Position numbers and translations under genes: made by a program
DNA from: Lysobacteraceae bacterium
Lineage (GTDB): Bacteria; Pseudomonadota; Gammaproteobacteria; Nevskiales; Nevskiaceae
Length of the DNA: 64,000 nucleotides
Assembly: GCA_013823855.1 (NCBI GenBank)
Contig: PNMW01000032.1
Span: forward strand, 1-64,000
Direction of reading: 5' to 3'
In this document: piece by piece, positions 52,147 through 61,070 of the stretch
Numbering within the stretch: the stretch's first letter is position 1
Layout: every line of letters begins with the position of its first letter
Notes under the pieces: generated by a model
Told to the model about the DNA's origin: nothing
The model's database searches: none
The model's input: the letters and a program-made list of their open reading frames with translations, nothing else

Positions 52147-52734
52147 ATGGGAACTTTTACGCTGCTGGCGTCTTCGACGGCGTTCGCGCCGGAGGCGGTC
52201 GATGAGACGCGACCGCCGCTGTCGGTGGATGCGGTCATCCGCGAGAACCATGGGGCGCTGCTGAACTTCCTGCGCCGCCGGATGCGGACGCCGGAAGACG
52301 CGCACGACGTCGCCCAGGAAGCCTATGTGCGGATGATGCAGTACGAGGGCGCGCGCAACATCCACTCGCCTTCGTCGCTGCTGTTCCGGATCGCCACCAA
52401 TGTTGCCAACGATTTCGCCCGGGCCGATCAGTCCCGGCGTGTCCAGGACCAGTGCAACATCGACGATCACGAGCTGGCCTCGCGCGAGCCTTCCGCAGAG
52501 CAGCACATCGCCGGCGCCGAGGATCTGGCCACCCTGCTGGTGGCGATCCGGCAGCTGCCGCAGAAGTGTCAGCAGGTGTTCCTGCTCAGCCGCGTCAAGC
52601 ACATGACCTACCCTGAGATCGCCAAGCACTGCGGCATCAGCGTCAAGATGGTCGAGAAGCACATCAGCCACGCGCTGGCGGTGTGCATGAAGAAGGTAGG
52701 TGAGAACGACCGCCATCCGTCTCTCAGGAAGTAG
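52147..52734 (+). CDS. ECF RNA polymerase sigma factor, FecI-like
   Basis: 195 residues with sigma region 2 (AVIRENHGALLNFLRRRMRTPEDAHDVAQEAYVRM, interrupted) and region 4 (AIRQLPQKCQQVFLLSRVKHMTYPEIAKHCGISVKMVEKHISHAL). It lacks regions 1 and 3, as expected for an ECF factor. The following fecR-like and STN-type receptor genes form the standard FecI-FecR-FecA surface-signalling cassette, so it should transcribe the receptor operon when the outer-membrane receptor is loaded. The upstream region carries a sigma-54-like site rather than an obvious Fur box. Confidence 0.93.
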   Translation: MGTFTLLASSTAFAPEAVDETRPPLSVDAVIRENHGALLNFLRRRMRTPEDAHDVAQEAYVRMMQYEGARNIHSPSSLLFRIATNVANDFARADQSRRVQDQCNIDDHELASREPSAEQHIAGAEDLATLLVAIRQLPQKCQQVFLLSRVKHMTYPEIAKHCGISVKMVEKHISHALAVCMKKVGENDRHPSLRK

Positions 52735-52945
52735 CCCGACAAGAATCCTCGGCGACGGTGCCGATGCGGCACGGGAATCCGAGCGGAATCGGGATGACGC
52801 AACCGGAACGCGCCATCTGAAGCTGGTGCCGGCCTGTGGCTACAGGCCCTGAGCCAGGCCTCGCGGCCTTGCCGGGATTGCAGTACCGAAGGCTGGAACG
52901 CCGGCCTGCGTCGCCGTTGCCTGCGGGCAATGGCAGAATTGGAAG

Positions 52946-53944
52946 ATGAATAGCCAAAAGCAAGCGCAGTTGCTCGACGAGGCCGCTCACTGGGCTGCCC
53001 GTCTGGCGTCGCCGATGTGCACGGCGGAGGAGCGTCACGCTGCAGAGTGCTGGCGCAATCTCAGCCCCGCGCATGCGCATGCCTGGAAGCTGGCGCTGCG
53101 TGTCGATCACGGTGTTGCCAGCCTCGCCGACGACAATGCCGAACTGCTGGCGATGGCCGATGCCGCCCTGCTCGACAGCGCCGCCTCGACGCCCGGCCAG
53201 CGGCGCTGGACCACCTGGGCGCTGGCCGCCGGTGTCGCGGCCGCAGGCGTGTTCCTGACCTCGATGCTGGTGAGCCGCTCCGCTGAAGACGGCGTGACCG
53301 TCTATGAAAGCGCCAACGCCGCCGATGGCCGGCGCAGCCTGGCGCTCGCCGATGGCTCGACCGTCGAGCTGGATGTCGGCAGCGCCATCGAAGTCGAGCT
53401 GGGTGACGATCAGCGCCGCGTCGCACTGCTGCGCGGCCGGGCGATGTTCTCCGTGGCTCACGATGCCGCGCGGCCGTTCTCGGTGCAGGCCGGCGAGGGC
53501 CGCACGGTGGCGCTGGGCACCCGCTTCCAGGTCGATCTGCGCGGTGACGCGGTCGCCGTGACCCTGGCCGAGGGTTCGGTAGCGGTCTCCGGCACTGGCC
53601 GGCTCGAAGGACGGAGCGAACGGCTGCAGCCCGGCGAACAGCTGAGCTACGGCGCCGAGCCGCAAGCCTGGGCGAAGCGCGAGGTCGACATCCAGGTCGC
53701 CACCGGCTGGGAGCGCGGACGCCTGGTGTTTCACGGCACGCCGCTGTCGGAAGCGCTGGCGGAAGTGAATCGCTACGTCGAGCAGCCGATCCGGATCGCC
53801 GACCCGGCGCTGGCCGGCCTGCCGGTCAGCGGCAATTTCATTGCCGGCGACAGCCACCTGGTGGCGTCCGCGCTGGTGCAGACGCTGCCGATCAGCGCCC
53901 GGGAACAGGGCCAGGAAATCATCCTGAGCCGGCGCAGCGACTGA
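52946..53944 (+). CDS. FecR family anti-sigma/signal-transducing protein
   Basis: 332 residues. A cytoplasmic N-terminal domain (AAHWAARLASPMCTAEERHAAECWRNLSPAHAHAW, the DUF4880-type opening), one TM helix at about 90-110 (WALAAGVAAAGVFLTSML), then the periplasmic FecR domain (RRSLALADGSTVELDVGSAIEV, GRAMFSVAHDAARPFSVQAG, ALGTRFQVDL). It should hold the ECF factor inactive until the receptor's STN domain signals. It is separated from the sigma gene by 211 bp, unusually far for this pair. Confidence 0.94.
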   Translation: MNSQKQAQLLDEAAHWAARLASPMCTAEERHAAECWRNLSPAHAHAWKLALRVDHGVASLADDNAELLAMADAALLDSAASTPGQRRWTTWALAAGVAAAGVFLTSMLVSRSAEDGVTVYESANAADGRRSLALADGSTVELDVGSAIEVELGDDQRRVALLRGRAMFSVAHDAARPFSVQAGEGRTVALGTRFQVDLRGDAVAVTLAEGSVAVSGTGRLEGRSERLQPGEQLSYGAEPQAWAKREVDIQVATGWERGRLVFHGTPLSEALAEVNRYVEQPIRIADPALAGLPVSGNFIAGDSHLVASALVQTLPISAREQGQEIILSRRSD

Positions 53945-53947
53945 TCG

Positions 53948-53968
53948 CCCGCCCTGCAACGGGGCGGG
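53948..53968 (+). other. Hairpin after the fecR-like gene
   Basis: CCCGCCC pairs with GGGCGGG around a 7-nt loop 4 bp past the stop codon. No T-run follows. It may attenuate read-through into the receptor gene. Confidence 0.35.
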
Positions 53969-54200
53969 ATCGCAGTTCCGGGCATGGCACGAAGTGTGCG
54001 TTTGTTCACACTTTCAACGCCCGTCATCTCCACTGTCTTCGTGAGTGTGCCGTGCGTGTCTGCCGAGGCGGGCCGTGCCTCCGGCGCGCGGGTCCAGGGA
54101 CGGCGCAACGCTGATTCCGGATGCAGTCGGGGTGCAGGCGATTCTCGGTGGCGTCCGTCTTGAGCTGACGGATGGGGTACTCGGGTACCAGGCGAATCTC

Positions 54201-57200
54201 ATGCGCAGCAGGTGTTGCCGACGGAGGGGCTGGGGTTTGGCTTTTCGCGCGTCTCTGACCGCATCGCTGATGTTCTGCACGGGCACGACGATGGCAGTGG
54301 AGGACAGCGTGCCGATCGAAGCGGCGCGGGCGGAAGTCCGTGCCTACGAGATCGGCGCCTCGTCGCTGGCCGTCGCGCTGGACCGCTTCGGTGAGCAGAG
54401 CGGCCTGCAGGTGGTCTACCCGCACGGCATCACCGACGGTCACGACAGCGCGGCGCTGCACGGCCGCTACAGCGCGGGCGACGCGCTGGGCCGGCTGCTG
54501 GCCGGCAGCGGCCTGCGCGTGCTGTTCGCCAATCCGCAGACCGTGGTGATCCTGTCGTCGACGGTCGGCTCGACCGCCGCCGCCGAGATCGCAGGCGACC
54601 CGGCGTCGATCCGCGTGCAGACCGTGCAGCTCGGCGCGGTGAACGTTCGCGACGTGCGGCGCACGCTGCCGCAGGAATCGAGCATGTCGGCGTTCGGCTT
54701 CGACAAGCAGCTGCTCGACACGCCGCGCTCGGTGTCGTTCATCAGCAAGGAAACCATCGATCTGTTCGGCCTGTCGTCGGTCGAGGATCTGGTGCGCGTG
54801 GTGCCGGGCGCGTTCACGCCGTCGCGCTTCGGCATCCAGGGCGGCATCGATGTCCGCTCGGTGCCGGCCGACACCTTCTTTCGCGGCATGAAGCGCGTCT
54901 ACCTGCAGGGCCACGTCAACAGCGTGCTGTCGGCCAACGACTCCATCGAGGTGGTGCGCGGCCCGCCGTCGCCGATCTACGGCATGGGCAAGGTCGGCGG
55001 CTACACCAATGTCGTGCCGCGCACCGCGCGCGCCAGCGACGGCCGGCTGGCGACCGAAGACAAGGGCTTCGTGCAGCTGGTTGCCGGCAGCTACGACCTG
55101 CGCGAGGTCAGCTTCGGCGTCGATGGCCCGTTCAAGCTCGGCGGCCGTTCCGGCGGCTATTCGGTGTACGGCGCGCTGTCGACCGCCAATGCCTACGCCC
55201 GTGGCGTGCCCAACGACGCGCAGCTGCTGCAGCTGTCCTCGAGCCTCGATCGCTTCGCCGGCCGCTTCCGCCTGGAATCCGGCCTGGCGCTGCAGCGCTC
55301 GATGACCGCCGGCGCGCTGATCGGCCGCTTCACCCAGGACGTCGCCGACACCGGTCGCTACGTGACCGGCTCGCCGCTGGTCGATCTCGACGCCAACGGC
55401 AACGGCCACATCGGTTTTCTGGAGATGCATCGCGGCTCGCCGGTCGTCGGCAACCTCAGCGCCAACAATCAGCCGCTGGTGCAGATCTTCCCGTGGCAGT
55501 ACGACAGCAGCGGCAAGCCGCTGCGTCTCGATCAGTTTGCCCGTGTCGCCGGCATCCCCCAGACGCTGTTCGACTATCTCGGCGCCCATCCGGAGGCCGA
55601 TCCGGGCGGTCTGCTGCGCGCCCAGGGCGTCGGCGGGCCGCTGCCGATCTCCGGCTCGGTGCCGATCGGCATGGCGCTCGATCCGCGCACCACCGGCTAC
55701 GGCAAGCTCGACATCCGCCGTTTCGCCGCCTACGAACGGCGGCTCGAAGCCGATCTGGCGACCGCCTACATCGACCTGATCAACGACGACGATCCCGACT
55801 TCACGATCAAGAACCAGCTGTTCTTCGATTCGATGAACCAGTACAAGGAATCCGAGCAGCCATTCGGCACCGACCAGAATCCGCGCATCTGGGAGGACAA
55901 GCTGACCATCACCCGGCGGATCAAGGATCTGCCGTCGTGGCTGCGCATCAACATGCTCGGCTCGCTGAACTACCGCAGCACCTATGCGCCGATCGCGCAG
56001 TGCTTCGGCGACTACAGCAACAACCGCACCGATGCCACGGCCAGCAGCTGGAGCAACAGCAACGGCGGGATGACGCCGAACAGCACCTTTTCGGTCTGCA
56101 CCGCCAATGCCGACCTCAACGACGACGGCCTGCCGTACACCGTGCACGGCAAGTCGACGCTGTCGGAAATGGGCGCCGCGGCGCTGTTCGACGTCGACTT
56201 CTCCACCGGCACCAACCTGCTGTTCGGCTATCGCATCGACGGCTCCAAGGCCCGCAATGTGGAGTATGCCGGCACCCTCAACACCACGGGCGGGACCTCG
56301 GCGAATCCCGGTGTCTTCGCCGCCCGCGATGCCTCGGCCAAGGGCTGGGACGACGGCACCTCGTGGAGTGTCAGCCTGTCGCAGCACCTGCCGGGCCGGA
56401 TCGTGCCGTACGCCACCTACGCGCGTTCGAGCCTGACGCTCGACAACAACATCAACCGGGTCAGCAACGCCCAGATCGAGCTGGGTCACATCGGTGCCTC
56501 GCGCTTCATCGAGTTCGGCATCAAGGCCAGCCTGCTCGATCGTTCGCTGTTCTTCAGCTCGGCCGGCTACGAGCAGCGCCGGGTCAGCGTCAACAGCATC
56601 GGCGATCCGAGCCTCGCCAATACCGAGGTCGCCGGCACCCGCACGCGCGGCTGGGAAAGCGAGCTCAAGTGGGTGCCGACGCGCAACTTCCTGATGACGC
56701 TCTACGCGCTCAATCAGAAGACTTACTACACGCCGAACCGCGGCGGCAATATCCAGGTCGATGCCCGTGCGCTCGGCTTCCAGGATGTCGTCGATCCGGC
56801 GACCGGCGCGGTGGTCTACCCGGCCGAAGCCTTCCTCTACGGCGGCCGTGCCTTCGTGGCGCTGCCGGCCGGCCTCGATGTCTATCGCGAGAAGCAGGGC
56901 AACCCCAATACCCAGCTCGGCTTCACCAGCCAGCTGCTGCTGCGTCGTGGTCTCGGCATCACGATGAGCGGCAACTACCTGTCCAGTGTCTCGGCCGGCC
57001 GCCTGCAGCTGACCGAGCTTCCCGAAGCCCGCGTGTTCAATGCCGGGCTGTTCGGCGAATGGCGCAAGTGGCGGCTGAAAGCCGATGTCTTCAACGTCAC
57101 CAACCAGCGCTATTTCCGCGCCCGCAACGGCGACACCCTGGCCGACGTGCCGGTATCGGCCCTGCCCGGACGCCGATTCCAGTTCACCGTGCGGCGCGAT

Positions 57201-57206
57201 TTCTAG
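54201..57206 (+). CDS. TonB-dependent receptor with STN signalling domain (FecA-type)
   Basis: 1001 residues from ATG 54201; the frame is open upstream but that part has no signal peptide. After a signal sequence comes an STN domain (about 45-125: SLAVALDRFGEQSGLQVVYPHGI). The plug follows (SMSAFGFDKQLLDTPRSVSFISKETI, SVEDLVRVVPG, IEVVRGPPSPIYGMGKVGGYTN), then a 22-strand barrel ending in RRFQFTVRRDF with a terminal Phe. It should import a TonB-energised ligand and signal to the FecR/ECF pair. The ligand is unknown. A second receptor sharing the FFRGMKR/YWRGMKR plug motif follows, so the two are tandem paralogues. Confidence 0.94.
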   Translation: MRSRCCRRRGWGLAFRASLTASLMFCTGTTMAVEDSVPIEAARAEVRAYEIGASSLAVALDRFGEQSGLQVVYPHGITDGHDSAALHGRYSAGDALGRLLAGSGLRVLFANPQTVVILSSTVGSTAAAEIAGDPASIRVQTVQLGAVNVRDVRRTLPQESSMSAFGFDKQLLDTPRSVSFISKETIDLFGLSSVEDLVRVVPGAFTPSRFGIQGGIDVRSVPADTFFRGMKRVYLQGHVNSVLSANDSIEVVRGPPSPIYGMGKVGGYTNVVPRTARASDGRLATEDKGFVQLVAGSYDLREVSFGVDGPFKLGGRSGGYSVYGALSTANAYARGVPNDAQLLQLSSSLDRFAGRFRLESGLALQRSMTAGALIGRFTQDVADTGRYVTGSPLVDLDANGNGHIGFLEMHRGSPVVGNLSANNQPLVQIFPWQYDSSGKPLRLDQFARVAGIPQTLFDYLGAHPEADPGGLLRAQGVGGPLPISGSVPIGMALDPRTTGYGKLDIRRFAAYERRLEADLATAYIDLINDDDPDFTIKNQLFFDSMNQYKESEQPFGTDQNPRIWEDKLTITRRIKDLPSWLRINMLGSLNYRSTYAPIAQCFGDYSNNRTDATASSWSNSNGGMTPNSTFSVCTANADLNDDGLPYTVHGKSTLSEMGAAALFDVDFSTGTNLLFGYRIDGSKARNVEYAGTLNTTGGTSANPGVFAARDASAKGWDDGTSWSVSLSQHLPGRIVPYATYARSSLTLDNNINRVSNAQIELGHIGASRFIEFGIKASLLDRSLFFSSAGYEQRRVSVNSIGDPSLANTEVAGTRTRGWESELKWVPTRNFLMTLYALNQKTYYTPNRGGNIQVDARALGFQDVVDPATGAVVYPAEAFLYGGRAFVALPAGLDVYREKQGNPNTQLGFTSQLLLRRGLGITMSGNYLSSVSAGRLQLTELPEARVFNAGLFGEWRKWRLKADVFNVTNQRYFRARNGDTLADVPVSALPGRRFQFTVRRDF

Positions 57207-57266
57207 CGGCGGTACGCCACACGCGGGGTAGGGTGACCCGCCGCGTTCCCGTCAGATGAGCAGGGA

Positions 57267-57295
57267 CGCCGCACACGAACGACACGTGTGCGGCG
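57267..57295 (+). other. 11-bp-stem hairpin in the leader of the second TonB receptor
   Basis: CGCCGCACACG pairs perfectly with CGTGTGCGGCG around a 7-nt loop, ending 26 nt before the start codon. A weaker hairpin (ACGCGG/CCGCGT) precedes it at about 57221-57246. No T-run follows, so the pair may control translation or act as a pause or partial terminator between the two receptor genes. Confidence 0.55.
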
Positions 57296-57321
57296 CCCAC
57301 CTGACATCCACGGGGAACGCC

Positions 57322-60195
57322 ATGCGCAGCCGCAGAAAGCTTCGGAAATCCGGCCAGACACTTCGTGACGCCACGAAGGACCTGACCGCCGCTCTCGCCA
57401 TTCTGGTTCCGACCGGAATGGCCTATGCCCAGTCCGCGACGCCGCCGGAGACGCCGGTGACGCAGGAGGCCGCGCCGCCCGGCGAAGCCTCGGTGCTCAG
57501 CGACATGGTGGTCAACGCCAGCGCCATTCCGTCGATCGCCAGCGAGGCGGTCGGTGGCGCCGGCTTCGCCAAGCCCTTGCTGGAGACGCCGCGCGCGGTG
57601 TCGCTGATCAACGAGGACACGCTGAACCTGCTCGGCATCAATGCGATCGAGGACATCGTCCGCGCCGTGCCCGGCACCTACACCACCACCCGCTACGGCC
57701 TGCAGGGCGGCATCAACGTCCGCGGCATTCCGGCCGACGTCTACTGGCGCGGCATGAAGCGCATCACTGCGCAGGGCCATTACCGCACCGATCTGTCGTC
57801 GCTGTCGTCGATGGAAATCGTCAAGGGCGCGGCACCGCCGATCTTCGGCCTCGGCCGCATCGGCGGCTATGTCAACCAGCAGCCGCGCTCCGGCGGCAAG
57901 GCGCAGACCGGCTCCTATCTCACCGATCTCGCCGGCTTCGTGCAGGGCGTGGTCGGCTCGTTCGACAAGCTCGAAGCGACCACAGGCGTCGGCGGACCGG
58001 TCGATGTCGCCGGCAAGCAGGGCGGCTTCTACACCTATGGCCTGGTCGAGAACTCCGGCTCCTGGGTGCGTCAGGTGAACGTGCGCCAGCGCCTGCTGCA
58101 GTCGGCGCTGAGCCTGAACAACATCGGCATCTTCAGGGTCGAGAGCGGCTTCCAGGCGCAGAACTCGCAGACCTCCGGCGGCTACATGAATCGCGTCACC
58201 CAGAGCCTGCTCGATCGCGGCCAGTACGTGCGCGGCAGCCCGCTGGTCAACCTCGATGCCGGTGCCGGGGCCAATCTCGACGGCCTCGGCGACGGCTTCA
58301 TCGGCCAGCGCGAACTGCACGCCAACTCGCCGGTGAACGGCGCGGTATCGGCCGCCAACCGGCCGCTCGACCAACGCTTCGCCTGGCCGAAGTGCACCGG
58401 CGAGAACGCCCAGTTCGCCGGTCCCGGCGGCTACTGCCTGCCCGGGCATTTCCCGGTGCAGGCGGGTATTCCGGACTCGCTGTTCGCCTATCTGGAAGCC
58501 AATCCGAACAAGGATCCGACCGGCGCGGTGCGGGCCGCCCGCGCGCTCGGCGCCGGCGTCACGCCGGTGTCCGGCACGCTGCCGGTCGGCTTCTTCCTCG
58601 ATCCGACCACCACCGGCTTCGCCGATGTCGACTACCGCCGCAACGGTTCCTACGAACGGCTGCAGAACGCCAATGTCGGTCTGGCCTGGTTCGATCTGGT
58701 CTACGACACCGATCCGGACTTCACGATGAAGATCCAGACCTTCACCGACAACCTCGACACCTTCAAGGATTCCTACCTGCCGTACGGCGAGAAGCAGGGC
58801 ATCCACCGCTTCGAGGAAAAGTTCACCGTCACCAGGCGCCTGCCGGAGAAGTGGACGCCGAGCTGGGTCGACGTCAACACGCTGACCTCGATCAACTACC
58901 GGCGCACTTCCGGCTACATCCGCAACTCCAATGGCGACTACGACTATCGCCAGGACGTGCTGCGCGGCGACCCGCAGTACGGCGACGGCCAGCACTATCC
59001 GAACACCAAGTTCGCCAACCAGCTCAACGACCCGTCGTGGCTGACCGGCGCCCCGGCGGAAGGCGAGCGGCGCAGCGTCTACGACGAGTTCGGTGCCGGC
59101 CTGATGTTCGACGTCACCCTGTTCAAGAACACCAGCCTGACCTTCGGTGGCCGCTGGGACGGCTCGACGGCGCGCGACATCGAATACGCCCACAACAACC
59201 AGCAGAAGCCGACGCTCGGCAACTCCTGCAACCTGCCGGGCAATGCCCTGGCGGCGCCGACCTCGGCGCAGATTGCCGCTTCGGAACAGCAGCTGCTGGT
59301 ACTGACCTCCGGTCGTTGCGACTACGGTCCGAGCTGGGACGACGGCAAGACCTGGAGCATCAGCCTGTCGCAGCAGCTGCCGTACGGCTTCCGGCCGTAT
59401 TTCACGATCGCCGATGCCTCGGTGATCCTCGATGCCTCGAACAACATCGTCTCGAACGCCATCGTCACCGCGCCGGGCGGTCACATCGGCCGCTCCAAGC
59501 TGTCGGAAGCCGGCATCAAGGGCAACTGGTTCGGCGGCAAGCTGTTCGCATCGGCCGCGATGTATCGCCAGCTGCGCAGCGATGTCTCCAATCCCGCCGA
59601 TCCGACCGCCGGTGCCGACTCCTCGGCGACCAAGACCCGCGGCCTCGAACTGCAGGTCGATGCCAATCCGACGCGCAAGTTCCACGTCGGCATGTACTTC
59701 GTCGGCCAGCATCAGAAGTACGTGTTCAACACCAACTCGCAGTTGCAGCTCAACGGTCGCCAGCTCGGCTTCCAGGACATCCTCAACGCCGATGGTTCGG
59801 TGCTCTATCCGGCCGAAGCCTTCCTCTACGGCGGTCGCGTGCAGCTGGTGATGCCGGCTGAAATCGGGGCCCTGTATCTGGACCGTGTCGGCGAGCCGCG
59901 CTACCAGACCGGCGTCAACATGGACTACAAGATCGGCCACGGCTTTGCGATCCACGTCGATGGCCAGCGCTTCTCGTCGTTCTATCTCGACCGCACCAAG
60001 CTGGTGAAGCTGCCGCAGTCGTTCACGCTGAACACCGGCTTCACCTACGACCGCAACCGGCTGCACCTGAAGCTCAGCGGCTTCAATGTGCTCGATCAGC
60101 GCTACTTCCGTGCCGGTACCGGCGATACCAACGTCAACCTCGTCTCGGTGATGCCGGGCGCGGCGGTGCAGTTCCAGGCCAAGCTCGACTACTGA
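57322..60195 (+). CDS. TonB-dependent receptor without STN domain
   Basis: 957 residues from ATG 57322 (CGGGGAA 6 nt upstream) with an extended, Arg-rich signal peptide ending AYAQS. The plug is of the same type as the preceding gene (FAKPLLETPRAVSLINEDTL, AIEDIVRAVPGTYTT, IPADVYWRGMKR, MEIVKGAAPPIFGLGRIGGYVN). The barrel ends GAAVQFQAKLDY, a terminal Tyr. It lacks the STN signalling domain, so it should transport without signalling, possibly induced through its paralogue. It is followed 101 bp later by the energising module. The ligand is unknown. Confidence 0.94.
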   Translation: MRSRRKLRKSGQTLRDATKDLTAALAILVPTGMAYAQSATPPETPVTQEAAPPGEASVLSDMVVNASAIPSIASEAVGGAGFAKPLLETPRAVSLINEDTLNLLGINAIEDIVRAVPGTYTTTRYGLQGGINVRGIPADVYWRGMKRITAQGHYRTDLSSLSSMEIVKGAAPPIFGLGRIGGYVNQQPRSGGKAQTGSYLTDLAGFVQGVVGSFDKLEATTGVGGPVDVAGKQGGFYTYGLVENSGSWVRQVNVRQRLLQSALSLNNIGIFRVESGFQAQNSQTSGGYMNRVTQSLLDRGQYVRGSPLVNLDAGAGANLDGLGDGFIGQRELHANSPVNGAVSAANRPLDQRFAWPKCTGENAQFAGPGGYCLPGHFPVQAGIPDSLFAYLEANPNKDPTGAVRAARALGAGVTPVSGTLPVGFFLDPTTTGFADVDYRRNGSYERLQNANVGLAWFDLVYDTDPDFTMKIQTFTDNLDTFKDSYLPYGEKQGIHRFEEKFTVTRRLPEKWTPSWVDVNTLTSINYRRTSGYIRNSNGDYDYRQDVLRGDPQYGDGQHYPNTKFANQLNDPSWLTGAPAEGERRSVYDEFGAGLMFDVTLFKNTSLTFGGRWDGSTARDIEYAHNNQQKPTLGNSCNLPGNALAAPTSAQIAASEQQLLVLTSGRCDYGPSWDDGKTWSISLSQQLPYGFRPYFTIADASVILDASNNIVSNAIVTAPGGHIGRSKLSEAGIKGNWFGGKLFASAAMYRQLRSDVSNPADPTAGADSSATKTRGLELQVDANPTRKFHVGMYFVGQHQKYVFNTNSQLQLNGRQLGFQDILNADGSVLYPAEAFLYGGRVQLVMPAEIGALYLDRVGEPRYQTGVNMDYKIGHGFAIHVDGQRFSSFYLDRTKLVKLPQSFTLNTGFTYDRNRLHLKLSGFNVLDQRYFRAGTGDTNVNLVSVMPGAAVQFQAKLDY

Positions 60196-60296
60196 ACGCA
60201 AGCCGGTGTCCCGCCGGCAGGCGGGCCACCGGTCCATCGAAACCCCTGCCGCAGCCGTGCCGCTGCGGCGCCAGGAAACGAAAGGCAGGTGAAACC

Positions 60297-61070
60297 ATGA
60301 ATCTCAAGTTGAAGACGCTGACCGGTGCAACCGCTGCAGCCTTGCTCTGCAGTCTCTATCTCGGCGATGTCGCGATCGCCGCCGACACGCCGGTCAAGGC
60401 GGCGATCGGCGAGCAGGCCAAGGCCGAGGAATCCGGCCGCAACTCGCAGAAGCGCATCGACGAAATGGACGACGCCGTGGTCGGCATCGTTGCCAGCTAC
60501 CGCCAGGCGCTGACCGAAACCAGCAGCCTGAAGGACTACAACGACCAGCTCGCCGTGCAGACCGCATCGCAGGACGAGGAGATCGCCGCACTCAACCAGC
60601 AGCTCGCCGAGATCGACAAGACCGCGCGCGAAGTGACGCCGCTGATGTCGAACATGCTGGCCACGCTCGATACCTTCGTGACGCTCGACACGCCGTTCCT
60701 GCCCGAGGAGCGCGCCAAGCGCATCAAGGGCCTGAAGGAAATGATGGGCCGCGCCGACATCTCGGTGTCCGAAAAATACCGGCGCATCGTCGAGGGCTAC
60801 CAGATCGAGATGGAGTACGGCCGCACGCTGGAGGCCTACCAGGGCAAGGTCGACGACAAGACTGTCGACTTCGTTCGCGCCGGCCGCGTGGCGCTGCTGT
60901 ACCAGACGCTCGACGGCAAGGAGACCGGCTACTGGGATGCCGACGCCAAGGCCTGGAAAGTCGACAACAGTTACGAGCTCGACGCCAAGTCCGGCCTGAA
61001 GATCGCCAAGAAGCAGTCCGCCCCCGATTTCCTCGTTGTTCCCGTGCACGCACCCGTGGAGGCCAAGTAA
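60297..61070 (+). CDS. DUF3450 family periplasmic coiled-coil protein
   Basis: 257 residues with a signal peptide (ending VAIAAD), a long coiled coil (about 45-110: SLKDYNDQLAVQTASQDEEIAALNQQLAEID, interrupted) and a C-terminal domain with GRVALLYQTLDGKETGYWDADAKAWK, the PF11932 pattern. The family is almost always encoded beside TonB/ExbB-type systems with a TtpC partner and is needed for some TonB2-like systems (known for relatives; role here inferred). Its stop codon shares a base with the next start (TAATG), so the two are tightly coupled. Confidence 0.93.
   Translation: MNLKLKTLTGATAAALLCSLYLGDVAIAADTPVKAAIGEQAKAEESGRNSQKRIDEMDDAVVGIVASYRQALTETSSLKDYNDQLAVQTASQDEEIAALNQQLAEIDKTAREVTPLMSNMLATLDTFVTLDTPFLPEERAKRIKGLKEMMGRADISVSEKYRRIVEGYQIEMEYGRTLEAYQGKVDDKTVDFVRAGRVALLYQTLDGKETGYWDADAKAWKVDNSYELDAKSGLKIAKKQSAPDFLVVPVHAPVEAK

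Noticed and set aside
57184-60237. 1017-codon minus-strand frame opposite the second TonB receptor
   Set aside because: Antisense shadow; the receptor's plug and barrel signatures are unambiguous.
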